Assembly (NCBI RefSeq): GCF_048544455.1
Contig: NC_133529.1
Span: 58,254,271-58,318,270, forward strand
Origin: Silene latifolia
Taxonomy: Eukaryota > Streptophyta > Magnoliopsida > Caryophyllales > Caryophyllaceae
Length of the DNA stretch: 64,000 nt
Reading direction: 5' to 3'
Shown here: piece by piece, positions 1 to 11,656 of the stretch
Layout: each line of letters begins with the position of its first letter
How positions within the stretch are numbered: position 1 is the stretch's first letter
Position numbers and translations under genes: made by a program
Notes under the pieces: model-generated
What the model was told of the DNA's origin: nothing
What the model saw: the letters and a program-made list of their open reading frames with translations, nothing else
Databases searched by the model: none

Positions 1-401
1 ACTATCACACAACGTCCAACCACATAATCAATATCAATTTGTAATTACTTTCATGCTTATGATCAAAATAATTCAACATCAAATCCTCATTTCATCCCTT
101 CAACTGTCCTTAAAATCAAGGTTACGTCCCATAACCTCAGTCATCAATTAAAACAATATTCAAGCAAAGCAACCAAAACTCCTACGAGGAAATAAACAAT
201 ATTCATTTTAAATTACCTCACTCTTTGATATCTCTCAAGGTAACCGGTTTAAAACTGAAAGGGCCAGAAGTTTGGTGTGAGGGGGCCCCTAACTCATCCC
301 AAGCCATAAGTGGGCTCCTAACAGTTGCTGCCCGGGTTCATTTTATTTAGACACATCCTATGTTCATTATTGTTCATTGGTTAGGCCTGAGGATCCTTTT
401 C

Positions 402-412
402 CTCTGATACCA
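402..412 (-). other. E1 primer binding site (tRNA iMet)
   Basis: On the minus strand this reads TGGTATCAGAG, the standard complement of the 3' end of plant initiator tRNA(Met). It begins three bases after the LTR end at 416. Minus-strand DNA synthesis would be primed here. Confidence 0.85.
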
Positions 413-415
413 CTT

Positions 416-2765
416 TGTAACACCCCCATTTATTCGCGAGCCTTTGGCTAGACATTCCCAAATAAATAGGACTGTTACCATCTCGGTTTCCCGAGATAGT
501 AGATACAAAGTCCAACTCACCAAATTACTTTAAATAAAAACTTTAATGATTACATAAGTTTTACAATTTTAATCAACTAACTTAATATAAAATACAATAC
601 AACTCGCAGCGGAAATAAATAAAGTGATATAATTATTCTATGTGATCTAGACTTCAACTATGGTCCAAGTTTGGCACTCATCCCCATGCTCCCAAGTCAG
701 CTAATCTTTGGTACCTGTCAAATCTGCTCCCCATAAAACGGTTCATCGCAGGTGTTCACGAATACACAGTCAACCGCGAGGTTGAGTAGGAATAAAACTA
801 AACAACAAGAACAAGAACATACGAATATCAATCCAATTCAATTCACTTTCATTGCACAACCCCCTGACAATGTGCTCCTTTCCTTTACTTAGCACAAATC
901 CTTTAACAACGTGCTCACATTACTTTGGTACCCCTCCCTTAACAATGTACCACAAATATGTAATAGTACCCCTCCCTCACAACGTACATATTACCATCAC
1001 CCCAGTGTACAAACTCCCTCAACAACGTACAACTGACTATCACGCAGCTTTTCACAATAATCACATTCCAACCAACGATAGCAATTCAAATAACCTCATC
1101 AATACTATTAATATTAGCCAACACAATCAATATAATTCACCCTCCTAACAATTACAATATGATCAATCAATATATGCAACATAATTCTCCCTTCCAACAA
1201 TTATGATAATATCAACCAACACAATTCACATACGATCAATTCATTTAAACGTAAGTAATCCACCATACCAAACATAGATAATTAAAAGTCAAGTTGAGTA
1301 GGATTATCCCTACTTGGCAAACGATTCCAATTAAGCAGCTGAAGCAATCCAAATAAATAAAGCAAATCCGATCCGATTATAATTCTTCACAACCGTCACC
1401 TAATCAAAATATTATAATTCAATTCAATTTAATTCAATTATTTATTTATTTATTCCCTCTAATATATTAATTAAACTAATTATTTTATTTATTATATTTA
1501 TTAAAGTTTATGATATTGAAAACCCGATTACTAAAACCCGAGTCACCCTTATTAACTAATAAAAACCCAATTACAAACCACTCCCCAACACACTCAATAC
1601 ACGATTCAACACCCCTCACAAAAACCCACCATTCCCGACACCACAACCACCACAGCCACCACCCAGCCTCGACACCGCTAGCCTGCAACCCCACGCATCC
1701 AACTCCCCCTTAACCACCAGCTAAACCACCACCAACAACCCACAAACCCACGCCCTATCACACGACACCAACCGCAACCCCTTCAACCCGTGTCCCAAAA
1801 CAGCCCAACCCCGACAACCACACCCAACCTCACCACCTCCAGCCACCACTATTCTTACGCCTAGTCCACGACGATTCCAAAGCTACCCTATAACCTCACT
1901 CACGATCAGAAACGCGGCCACGATGCTCGTTCTAAAACAGCCTCGATAACTCCTCTGTTTTCCCCTGTTTCACCGCCACCACCGCCACAAACCACCAGCT
2001 GACACCACCCCGACACCTCCATTGTGGTCGACTAGGCCACCCTAACACAACCCCACCTTACCCAGGTCAAGTCTTGGCCGAATACGGGTTCAATTACCCA
2101 CCACAATCACCCACGACCTAACCCGCATAGCCCTAAACCCGCCACCTTTAACCGCCCCAAAAACCACCCCAGCACGGTCAACGACGGTCGACGAAGATCA
2201 GGTTAGAGTCACGGAAGTCTAGGGTCGCTCTAGGTCCAAATTACGAGTCCTATGGTTGCTCCTGAGGTGGTAAACGTTGGTTGCATATTATTAGGTCTAC
2301 AAGCTTTAAAACGGAATAAATTAAGTTTAAGACGGTTTTACCTCTTTATCGCTAATTGCCTCTTCGTCTTCCAAATCTCCTTTTTCTTCTTTTATGACTT
2401 ACTTTTCAGATTTATTAAGTATTTATAGTCTAGGTTTGGGAGTATATGAGGCCAATTAGAAAATTTTTGCCTTTTCTAATTATTATTAGGAATTACCAAA
2501 TTATTATAATATTTATTATTTTATTATTAAATCTCGTCTCATATCCCGACTACCACTCATACTTGGCCTAATATAATCAGCCCATATTTATTCACAACAC
2601 ACGGCCCAAGGCTTAGTTACTAGCTAAACCCAATTCCCGACTTGCTACTTATTTTATTATTTAATTAACGTCTTTCTCGCAACTATTATTAGAAATCCCA
2701 TTAATTATTTATTTAAATTACATAAATTATTCTCATTAATTATTATTAAATTACGGGGTATTACA
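416..2765 (-). repeat. E1 5' LTR (2350 bp)
   Basis: The LTR runs between TG/CA termini and shares both ends and the CTCGG...CCGAG motif near 480-500 with solo LTR S. The central part (about 1600-2170) is strongly C-rich on the plus strand, with many CCACC runs, while its flanks are AT-rich. Open frames in this stretch are low-complexity by-products of that bias and I do not call them genes. Confidence 0.8.
855..1045. repeat. Degenerate tandem repeat inside E1 LTR
   Basis: About five units of roughly 35-45 bp share the core pattern CCCTC..ACAACGTAC (variants CTGACAATGTGCTC, TTTAACAACGTGCTCAC, CTTAACAATGTACCAC, CTCACAACGTACAT and CTCAACAACGTACAAC). The block is absent from the equivalent position of solo LTR S as far as I can see by eye. 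Confidence 0.6.
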
Positions 2766-2794
2766 TCGTCAAAAGTACCCTTGACCAAAACAAT
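2766..2794 (-). repeat. X LTR, short piece between E1 and the LINE
   Basis: These 29 bases lie between the E1 LTR end and the LINE poly(T). They include the left copy of the LINE TSD (2783-2794). Read on the minus strand, they continue the X LTR sequence that breaks off at 4951 and resemble the equivalent end region of the V LTR near 41925-41940. Confidence 0.6.
2783..2794. repeat. LINE target-site duplication, left copy
   Basis: GACCAAAACAAT is repeated exactly at 4939-4950 and the two copies bracket the LINE. A 12-bp TSD is normal for target-primed reverse transcription. Confidence 0.85.
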
Positions 2795-4938
2795 TTTTTT
2801 TTTTGTTGCAGCTGTAAAGAAGATCCAAAAGCAACACCAAGCCACTCATTGCTCTCTTCGCAAGAGTATGAGCGACCTTATTAAATCTACGAGGCACAAA
2901 TTTAAACGATAAACAATGAAAAAAAGGAAACAAAAGACGCATGTCTTGAATGACACCATCGATGAGATGGTGTTCCTTCTCTAGCCCGACAATTTGATGG
3001 AGAAGTTAAAGACAGTCCGAGTTAACCTCTAGATGGAGAATCCTTTGCGAAAAAGCCCACCTCAACACATCACGGAGCCCCAACGCTTCAACCTGAAGTC
3101 CAGACTCCGCACAAATCCTTACACCTCGTGATAAAACTAAGTTACCATCATACCCATAAGCCACCCACCCAATACCTTCATGTCCCATAGACTTCCACCC
3201 CGCATCCACCATGACCCGGAGAGCCTGACACCCTCCTCTTCCCCCTACCACAAATACCGGTCGCCCTTCTCGTAGGTGACGTGAACCATTATGGCATAAA
3301 TCCACCTCCACTCCCCGTCTTTCCTCATTCCCAATTTCCAATGCCCTCAAGGCCGTCTCCACCAAACCAGACCATATACCAAAAAACATTTGAGGATGGA
3401 ATTGCTCCCCCTGAAATGAAATACGATTTCGCACCAGCCACAGACACCATAAGGTAGCCAAAAATTTAGTGACCTTAACCTCCGCATCCTCCAGTCGCCT
3501 GAAGTAGTTTATCCAGTTAATGATCCATTCCCCAATTTTAACGTGGTCACTACCAAATGTCCGGATTCCAAGGTCAGAGCAGGCCCAAACCCGACTAGCG
3601 ATTTCAGAATCACGAAACAAATGAGCGCCTGTCTCAATAATCCCTTCAGAAACCATGCATAACTTACAATTGGGATCCACTCCAATGTTCCTTCGTACAA
3701 ATTCAGACCCCAATGGCAATGAGTTTGTCAAAAGACGCCACAAAAACACCTTCCAAGTACTCGGCCCCGGTAACTTCCAAAGTACTTTCCTGCAGAAACC
3801 CACTCCTGTCTCATTAATCCGATCCCTATCATTAGTGGTACCATGGTTCCTCATATATTCCGCAAAAGCCACCCCATAGCCACTCTTAACTGAATAGATC
3901 CCATTACTTGTGTGCTTCAAGAAAACCTTGTCGCGAACCTGCGAAAGACATAGAGGTATGGCTAAAATCTTAGCCACCGACTCCATCGTGAACAAGGATC
4001 GAATAAACTCAACATCCCAATTCCCATTCAACAAGCGTAAGTCCTTCACGTGCAAGTCTTTGAAAGCCGTATTTTCCGGTAGCATGGCGTAAGAACTCGG
4101 CTCCGGCCTTTCACCGTTCACCCAACAAGAATTCCACACCGAGAGATTAGAATTAATCCCAGGTTTCCATGCAATATTATTCAAAATGAGCTGCAACCCA
4201 TAACGAATGCTCCACACACCCCAAGAAATATTATTTCGTCGTGGAGGGGCCACTCCCGGAGACCATCCCTCACGGCCAAACAGCTTGACTTTAAAGACCT
4301 TACAAAATAACGTTTCCTGACCCGAAATAATCCTCCACGGTTGCTTGGCCAGCAAAGCTTGATTCAAGCACTCAATATTCCGCATCCCAAGTCCACCAGA
4401 GCTCTTCGGTAAACTAAGGAATCTTCTACTACACCAATGAGTACGCCTTCCAGATTTACACCCAGCCCACCAAAAATGCGCCAGCATTGAATTAATCTTG
4501 CTAGTCACACTTACCGGTATTTTGAACACCGATAGAAAGTAATTGGAAATATTTGATAGGACGGACGAAATCAAAGTTAGCCTACCTGCTGGTGACAGAA
4601 AAATCCCATTCCAAGATGAAACTCTCTTCGAGACAATCTCAATAAGCCCTGCAAAGATCTCCCGCTTTGAACCCTGAAATTCCGTTGGGAGACCTAGGTA
4701 TTTCCCAATTCCCGTATTTTGACGGATATAGAGCACCTACAAACATTCCTTAGCCTGACTCAACTTTGTACTTGAGCTAAAAAGAACTCCTCACTTGTTA
4801 TCATTGATCCGCTGCCCTGAAGCCCTGCAATAAGCATCTAAGATACCTTTTAGGCTATAAATCGACTTGTTGGAGTCTTGCAAGAAAAAAACCGCATCAT
4901 CCGCAAAGAATAAATGCGTCAAAGGAGGAACATCCGGA
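2795..4938 (-). mobile_element. 5'-truncated L1-type LINE
   Basis: The element lies between two copies of the 12-bp TSD. It has a poly(A) tail at its left end (a T run at about 2794-2804 on the plus strand). Only the C-terminal part of ORF2 remains: the end of reverse transcriptase, the zf-RVT region and an RNase H-like domain. It begins abruptly at the TSD just upstream of the FADD motif, as expected for 5' truncation during insertion. It is inserted in the LTR of element X, so it is younger than X. Confidence 0.88.
2806..4938 (-). pseudogene. LINE ORF2 remnant: RT C-terminus, zf-RVT, RNase H
   Basis: The minus-strand frame starts with LTHLFFADDAVFF; the two catalytic Asp codons are at 4896-4901. 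It continues through the RT thumb region (GKYLGLP, SSWNGIFLSPAGR, WWAG, GGLGMRNIECLNQALLAKQPWR), which is typical of plant non-LTR reverse transcriptases. A zf-RVT segment follows at about 3500-3820 (KVLWKLPGPSTWKVFLWRLL, then CKLC). Next comes an RNase H-like domain (VDAGWK, VEALGLRDVL). The frame is broken by two stops between 4737 and 4800 (TAG at 4737-4739) and by TAA at 3006-3008; RNase H-like coding resumes after the last one (PRRFNKVAHTLAKRAM). The endonuclease and the N-terminal RT are absent. It cannot encode a working enzyme. Confidence 0.85.
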
Positions 4939-4950
4939 GACCAAAACAAT
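4939..4950. repeat. LINE target-site duplication, right copy
   Basis: This is an exact match to 2783-2794 and marks the 5' (truncated) end of the LINE. Confidence 0.85.
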
Positions 4951-5980
4951 ATTTATAACTTCACAAACTACTCTTAGTAAAGAGGCAAGTAAAGGTCGGA
5001 TCCCAAGAGACGGGTATTGATGTAGGATTTTGAATTGCGAATGGTTTTGTCTAGGGGTGTCACAATTTGGGTTGAGGTAGGAGATCAACTAAACTAATCA
5101 ACAATGTAAATAAAGTGATGAAAATAAGCAAGATGATTAAAATGAGATCTAAATAATTGATTAAAAACACTAGGGTGTCTTGGGTTCATAGGGGATTCAT
5201 GGGATTTGATCATACAAACATGTTCTCTACTAGATGCAAGCACTTATTGTTGTGATGGGATCGAGTTAGTGTATCTCTTACAATCCCTATGAAGGTTTGG
5301 GTCCCGCAGCCGAATCGATTAGATTGTACAACACCTACAAGTCGAATTAATCCTTCCTATCCAACTATATGCATGGTCTAATGAGACTCGAGTTGGTTTA
5401 TGTCTTACAAGTCTTATTGAAAAGGTAAGTGATGAGTAAAAAATGCAAGGAGTAATAGGCTCGCAATTCATCAAACATAACATGTGTATAAGCTGGAATT
5501 ACAACAAGCAAGCAAATTAATTTTGAAAACATATTAGATTAAGCATGAATCAATCCCCATCTTGGTTTCCTCTAATTCCCCATTAACCCTAGTTAAGGAA
5601 ACTACTCACTCATTATCAAGTTTAACATGCTAACAAGGTTGTCAATCATACTAGCAAGGCAAAACATGATGAACAAATGAAAATGATTAACAATAATAAA
5701 AAGGATTAAGAGAGAATTATACCTATGAAGATGATTCCAAATAACGAAGCAAAGAATAATAGAAGTACTTAATGATTGATGGAAGGTTATCAATCCTCCA
5801 AATAAACCCAAATAATCTTCCAATTACCCAAAATAAATGATGAACAATAGAGAAATTAAGGAAAGATTAAGGAATGAGATTTGTATTAAGACTAAATTAA
5901 GAGTTGATTACAAGAATAAGAGAGTATTAAGATAACACTAAGATTTGATTAAGACTTGATGATAATCTAGGTAGTACAAA

Positions 5981-5992
5981 GGGGTATTTATA
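5981..5992 (-). promoter_or_regulatory. X LTR TATA box
   Basis: The minus strand reads TATAAATACCCC, the same box in the same context as in the A1 and V LTRs, just downstream of the palindrome cluster. Confidence 0.65.
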
Positions 5993-6217
5993 CTAAAGAT
6001 TAGGTACAAAGATTAGGGTTACTAAGGGCTTAATGACTATTAAGACCCTTAGGAAAAGTTGAGGAAGTGCTCCTCCCCAAGGAGATGCGCATCTCCGTTA
6101 TGCTAGTCCCGCGAAGATATGCTCGTGCCGAGCGTCTAGGAAGGTGGCACGGTGGAGTCTGTCAGGAGATCCGAGCGGATCATGGGAGAGACGCTCGGAT
6201 TTCTTGGCTTCAAGACG

Positions 6218-6222
6218 AGCGT
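6218..6222. repeat. A1 target-site duplication, left copy (AGCGT)
   Basis: AGCGT immediately precedes the A1 5' LTR and is repeated at 19522-19526 immediately after its 3' LTR. Confidence 0.9.
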
Positions 6223-6567
6223 TGATGTGACCATAATTGGCGCATATTTAGCCCCCGAATTAGCCTTGTTTCCATGCTTTTTAGTGTTTATTTGGGTCAT
6301 TTCTTATCTTTAGTTCTTTGTTTTGCATATTCTTTGAGATTTTGATCCCTTGGTAGGAAAGGAGTAAGAATCTTGCATTTTCATGGCAAAACGAGACTAA
6401 ATTGATCGAATTCAATGACCAAGCATCAAGGAGAGACATGATTAGAAGGCCTTTGTACATATCATAGTAGAAGAGCAATGTTGAGAAAGGATCCTTGAGT
6501 CCCCAAGGAAATCCCCAAGGAATTTATGAAGAAAAGGGAAGAAAAGAAGAATAATTGTTGCTGACTG

Positions 6568-6760
6568 ACAATCCGAGCGGATTGTCACCAATCCGTCCGT
6601 CCCGCAGCAGCACAATCCGAGCGGCTTTGCCACAATCCGCTCGGATTCCCCCTCCACAATCCGCCCGGATTCCCCTGAATCCGCTCGGATTCCAACGCCA
6701 GAATCCACCCGTCCCGACCCTATTCCGCCCGGATTCTAGCACAGCACGGATTGTCTTCTC
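6568..6760. repeat. Palindromic CAATCCG-type motif cluster in A1 U3
   Basis: The 18-bp palindrome ACAATCCGAGCGGATTGT at 6568-6585 is followed by many half or full variants (AATCCGTCCGTC, AATCCGCTCGGATT, AATCCGCCCGGATT) up to about 6740. The cluster ends about 120 bp before the TATA box. The same motif type recurs at 11262-11640, 15820-15990 and 19931-20110. Confidence 0.8.
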
Positions 6761-6880
6761 CAAGCTACGAAAGAAGAAGCCCTTCTCTCAGAAAATACCG
6801 GCTCCTCCTTGCTCAACTTAAAAAGTGTAATTACTAGTTTAGACCTTAGTTAACCCTAATGCATCCTCCCTAATTTTTAC

Positions 6881-6890
6881 TATAAATACC
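6881..6890 (+). promoter_or_regulatory. A1 5' LTR TATA box
   Basis: TATAAATACC sits in the LTR downstream of the palindrome cluster. The identical box is at 18425 in the 3' LTR and at 40878 in the V LTR. It is the likely core promoter for the genomic RNA. Confidence 0.7.
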
Positions 6891-7981
6891 CCATTAGTCT
6901 AATTAGAGGAGCATGTTCTTCTTATCAATAATTAGTGTAGTTAATATCAATCAAATCTCTCTTTAATATTGTAATCAAGTATTAATCAAGTTTTAATCCA
7001 AGTTTTAGTTCTTTAATCTCTCTTTTGTTCATCCTTTATTTTGGGTAATTGAAGATTATTTGGGTTATTGTTGGGAGATTGACAACCTCTCAATCAAGCA
7101 TTCAAGTACTTCTTTTATCTTTGCTTTATTATTGGAATCATTAGTAGGTATAATCTCTTAATCCCTTTTTAATTATTGTTAATTACTTTCATTTATTCAT
7201 CATGTTTCATATTGTTGGTATGATTGACAACCTTGCTAGCATGATCAACATGATAATGAGTGAGTAGTCTCTTAGCTAGGGTTAATGGGTGATTAGGGGA
7301 AACCAACATGGGGAATGATTCATGCATAAATTAATATGCTTTCATGTTTTATTTGCTTGCTTGTTTTGATCTAAACTCATGCACATGTTATATTTGATGA
7401 AATGCTAAGCCTATGAATCCTTGCATTTACTATCATCTTCTATCTTTTCAATGAGACTTGTAAGACATAACCCAACTCGAGTCTCATTAGACCATGCATG
7501 TTGTTGAGTAGGGAAGATTAAGTCGACTTGTAGGTGTTGTACAATCTAATCGATTCGGCTCCGGGACCCAAACTTTCCTAGGATTGTAAGATATAACCCA
7601 ACTCAATCCATCACAACAATAATTGCTTGCTTATAATTTGAGAACATGTTTGTATGATCATATCCCATGATTCCCCTATGGTCCCATGACACCCTAGTGC
7701 CTTTAATCAATTGTTTACACCCCTTTAATTCATCTTGCTTGTTTGTTTTCATTGCTATTCTAGTTTAGTAACCTTCTACATCAACCCAATTTGTGACACC
7801 CCTTAGACACCACTAGTTACAATAGAAATCTCATTTCAACTCCCGTCCCTTGGGATCCGACCTTTACTTGCCTCTTTACTAATTGTAGAGTTGTTTGTGG
7901 AGCTATAAATTGTGTTTTGATTCGACCGTGACCAACGACCACATCTTAATTTGTGAACACTTAGCGGGATCGCATCAAAAA

Positions 7982-7999
7982 TGGCGCCGTTGCCGGGGA
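7982..7999 (+). other. A1 primer binding site (tRNA Asp)
   Basis: TGGCGCCGTTGCCGGGGA begins four bases after the LTR and is complementary over 18 bases to the 3' end of plant tRNA(Asp). Athila-type elements typically use this primer. Confidence 0.85.
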
Positions 8000-8117
8000 C
8001 GGTGTTTGTTTGATTTAGATTTCTTTTTATTGTCATTAGTTGTGTCTTTCTTCGCCTTGAGGAAGTAAAACTCCTCAAGGTTTGTTCTAATTGTTTTCGA
8101 GTTGTTTGATATTTTGC

Positions 8118-10913
8118 ATGTCTAGAAGGTTACAAAGTGATTTGTTACCTTTTGACCGTGAAATCGAAAGAACCTTGACGAACAATAGGAGAGTTGTTAG
8201 GAGGAATTTAAGAGGTATTAGTGAAGTTGTCCAACCCACTAGTGAGTTTGTCAATCCTTTCGCAATAGAAGGAGAAGAAAACCCATTACACAATACCCCA
8301 CAAAATCCACCTACAATGCCAAAATTCTCGTCACACTCCGTACCCACCGAGGAGAATCTACCAAATGGTACTCCTACACCGCAACATCTCACCGGAAATT
8401 TTATTGCCAAGTCCGCCTTCATCCAATTAGTTGAGAGGAGCCAATTCGGGGGGATGCCTAGTGAGGACCCTCATTCTCATATGGAAACCTTTTGCGACTA
8501 TTGTGATGCTATCTCTCAAACGGGCGTGACTCAAGACCAAATTAGATGGGTCTTATTTCCTTTTTCCTTAATCGACACCGTGAAGCAATGGTTGAAGGGC
8601 CTTGATAAGGCCACCCTTGGAATAGATTCTTGGAAGAAGTTGGCTCTAGCTTTCTACAAAAAATTCTACCCACCGGAAAAGACTAACATGCTAAGAGCTC
8701 AAATTACGGGTTTTAAGCAAAGGGATGAAGAGTCTTTGTATGAAGCTTGGGAGCGGTTCAAGGGAATTTGTCGCTCATGTCCTCACCATGGACTTAGCGA
8801 ATGGTTTTTGGTGCAACAATTTTGGAATGGTTTATATGAAGATTCTAGGAACATTCTCAATATGGGATCAAATGGAATGTTCACCGAAGTTGATGACAAT
8901 CAAACATGGAACAAAATTGGGGAAATGGCGGTCCATAACTCACAATATAGTAGACCTCGCAAGGCTACTAGAGGAGGAAAGCATGAAGTGGACTCCGTGA
9001 CTCAATTGGGTGCTCAACTTAGTGCTCACATTGACACAATCAACTTGAAGTTTGAACAAGCTATGGCTAGACTTGAGGAAAACTCAAAATCATCAAAGCA
9101 TCATGTTAATGCCATGACGGCATCCTCATCAATCCCAAGTGGGATATGTGAGAATTGTGGAACTTTGGGACATGACCAAGGTGAATGTAGGGGAACAAAC
9201 GAACAAGTGAATGCTTTCCAAGCATACAAGAGTGGTACCCCTTATTCCAACTTTTACAATGAAAACACCAAATTCCATCCAAATCTCTCATACAAAAGCC
9301 AAAATGTTCAAAACCCTCAAACAACATACACTCCACCACCCATGAGAAACAAAAATCAAAGACCCTTTTACAATCAAAACCAAGGTTATCAAAATCAAAA
9401 TCCATACAATCACCAAAATGACCAAGGCTTTGATGTCCAAAAAGCGGTCCTCCAAATGCAAAAGAATCAACAAGAATTTTTCACTCAAATGCAAAAAGAT
9501 AGCCAAGCAAAGGAAACCACCATCAACAACATTCTAGCTCACACCAAGATGTTGGAAACACAATTGACTCAACTAGCATCTTCGAGCTCACAAAGACAAA
9601 AGGGGGAATTACCACATCAAAGTAATCCCCCTAGACATGAAACGGTTAGTGCCATTCACTTGAGAAGTGGTACAAGGTATGAAGCACCGAAGAAGCAAGT
9701 TGAGGATGAAGTTGTGGAAGCTAGTGAAAAGGAAGAAATTGTGCAAAACTCCAAAGATGGAGAATCATCAAAAGAAGAAAGTTCAAAGAAAAATGAAGAC
9801 AAGGCCAAGGAGAAGGAGCCCATTGTGATTAGACTTCCTTTTCCAAGTCGTCAAGCCAAGCCCAAATTTGATGATCAACTTGGAAAGTTCATGGAAATTG
9901 TGAAGAATTTAGAAGTCTCAATTCCTTTCACGGAATTAATCAATCACATTCCGGCCTATGCGAAATACATGAAAGATATCCTCACAAAGAAGAAGTCGAT
10001 CCGGAAGCTTGAGACTATCGCCTTCACTAAGGTGAGTAGTGCAATACTTCAAGGGAGTTCACCTCCAAAGTTAAAGGATCCGGGAAGCTTCTCAATACCG
10101 TGTACCATTGGCGACACGACGATCAACAAAGCCTTATGTAATCTAGGGGCTAGTGTGAGTGTCATGCCGTACTCGGTGAGTAAAAGGTTGGGGATGGGAG
10201 AGCTTAAATGCACCAACATCACACTCCAAATGGCCGATAGATCGACGAAGACACCGTTAGGGATATGAGAAGATGTCCCCGTGCGAATTGGGAAGTTTTT
10301 CATCCCGGTGGACTTTGTCATTGTTGATATGGAGGAGGATTCCAACATTCCAATCATCCTAGGAAGACCTTTCCTACACACCGCCGGTGCGGTAATTGAT
10401 GTGAAACATGGTGAGCTCACTCTAGAAGTGGGAGATGAAAGCATAACTTTTAATCTTGACAAGACTATGAGAGCTCCTCGTTTGCATGAGCCATGTTTCA
10501 TGATTGATCATTATAGCCGAAAGGATGAAAGGAAGAAATCGGAACTCCAATGGAAGAAGAAAGTTGAAGATGCTCCTTTCAAAGAGCAAGTGAATTGTGA
10601 CAAGGAGAGCTTGCAAAGCTCATCAAAATCAACCAAGGAAGAAGAGGATGGCCTCATTGGCCAAGAGAAGAAATTGGGAGAATTGTCTCCATCTAAGCAA
10701 GAGATTTTCAATGATCAACTCAATGAAGTTTGTGGTCTTTGGGATGATGAGTTTGAAGGGATTTTTAATCCCTACATTGGACATGCCATCGATCATGATC
10801 AACAACAAGGGCCACGGTCTATTGAGAACCTCTACCATGATAATGAACAAGCTTTTGATTACTTCTTCAAGGTGTTGAGCAACATCAACAACACCTTGGA
10901 CATGCCCCCTTGA
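8118..10913 (+). pseudogene. A1 gag-protease polyprotein, interrupted
   Basis: The first ATG is at 8118; earlier in-frame sequence has only TTG. The retrotransposon gag domain spans about 8480-8870 (QIRWVLFPFSL...WLKGL...FYPPEKT...WERFKGICRSCPHHGL). A CCHC zinc knuckle, CENCGTLGHDQGEC, is at 9147-9188, followed by a Gln/Asn-rich, coiled-coil-prone stretch (about 9430-9600) and an acidic Lys/Glu-rich linker. The aspartic-protease region starts near 10080. Its active-site loop reads LCNLGASVSVMP: the codon at 10140-10142 is Asn where the family has the catalytic Asp. A TGA at 10266-10268 interrupts the frame, and the frame continues with FFIPVDFVIVDM, IILGRPFLHTAGAVIDV and a charged tail to the stop at 10911-10913. 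The protease is therefore doubly disabled. No RT follows. Confidence 0.85.
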
Positions 10914-11261
10914 CATCTCATCAAGAATGAGAGTTTGGTGGAGTCCTCCCTAAACCACCACTTGTAAATATTTCTAACTCCCTAACTTACATTTCAATTC
11001 TTGTATTGCATTTTTGTCATCTTTGGATTTTTATTTACTTTGATCAAAATAATTGTCATGTCTAAGAGAAAGTGAGGGAGGGACTAACGATTTCAATTGA
11101 TGTGTAGTGCTTTTAGCTTAGCGTGGGGATGGCAATTGCCTAGGCTACCCATGCCTTAGTAGTGCCCCCACAATGACGAACACAAGACTTGACGAAAGAA
11201 TGGAAGAACGGTATGGGAAATGCAATGTGCACGGATAGAACTGAATCCGTGTACACAGGGC
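10914..11261 (+). other. A1 spacer where pol would be
   Basis: This AT-rich stretch follows the protease stop. It has no recognisable RT, RNase H or integrase motif in any frame. It leads directly into the palindrome cluster upstream of ORF1, so the whole RT-integrase block appears to be missing. Confidence 0.7.
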
Positions 11262-11640
11262 CAGAATCCGAGCGGATTCCAGAGAATCCGCCCGTCTTAC
11301 AGAATCCGAGCGTATTGCAGAAAAGACGCCCGTCTTGAACCGAGCCGAATTTTGAAAAATTCTTGACTGTGACTGAATCCGGGCGTCCTGTGAAGAATCC
11401 GCCCGTCTTGAAGAATCCGTCCGTCTTGCAAGAAAGACGCCCGTCTTTGCAGCTGAGGAAAACAAGCAAAATTTTCTGGACTGAAATCCGTCCGTCTTTG
11501 AGCAAATCCGCCCGTCCCGTGTTCAGCAAATCCGAGCGGATTGTCACAAATCCGCCCGTCTTTAGGCGAGTTTTGCAAAGTTCGAAAAGAGCGAGAATCC
11601 GCACGGATTGGGCGAGAATCCGCACGGATTGCCCCCCAGA
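11262..11640. repeat. Internal palindrome cluster upstream of A1 ORF1
   Basis: About 18 copies of GAATCCG(A/C)(G/C)CG-type motifs lie in 380 bp. They include the palindromes AATCCGAGCGGATT at 11264 and near 11529, many AATCCGCCCGTCTT variants, and two copies of GAGAATCCGCACGGATTG at the end. The long open frames on both strands here come from this repetition and are not genes. Confidence 0.8.
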
Positions 11641-11656
11641 TTCGAAAATTTCGGTC

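Larger units (their letters stand above)
1..2765 (-). mobile_element. E1: LTR retrotransposon, partial (5' LTR plus start of internal region)
   Basis: This element is read on the minus strand. Its 5' LTR occupies 416-2765 and its internal region starts at 415 and runs out of the window at position 1. The LTR has TG...CA ends (TGTAATACCCC at the 5' end on the minus strand, GGGTGTTACA at the 3' end). It is followed by a tRNA(iMet) primer site, which fixes the orientation. The 415 bp of internal sequence shows no coding potential and is presumably leader. The LTR belongs to the same family as the solo LTR at 16118-18405. The 2.3-kb LTR, the iMet primer and the TGTAATACCCC end resemble Tekay/Del-type chromoviruses, but no coding domain is visible to confirm this. 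It sits inside the LTR of element X; 2766-2770 (TCGTC) should be one TSD copy, the other being outside the window. Confidence 0.8.
4951..6222 (-). repeat. X LTR (Athila-like), major piece
   Basis: Read on the minus strand this matches, with moderate divergence, the LTR of A1 (6223-7977) and of V (40314 onward). Shared stretches include the GGGATCCGACCTTTACTTGCC block, the CATCATGTTT and TAGGTATAAT stretches and a TATAAATACCCC box at 5981-5992. A cluster of CCGAGCG-type motifs lies at about 6100-6222. It is cut at 6222 by A1 and resumes at 19527. The LINE and E1 removed its other end. It lies head-to-head with the A1 5' LTR. Confidence 0.8.
6223..7977 (+). repeat. A1 5' LTR (1755 bp)
   Basis: It runs from TGATGTGACC to CGCATCA, has TG/CA ends and is followed by the primer site. 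A palindrome cluster at 6568-6760 and a TATAAATA box at 6881 mark U3; the part downstream is R-U5. The 3' LTR copy has the same ends. Confidence 0.92.

Noticed and set aside
11140..11625. Long minus-strand open frames over the palindrome cluster upstream of ORF1
   Set aside because: The residues merely translate the repeated GAATCCGCCCGTC motif; frames stay open on both strands for the same reason and show no domain.
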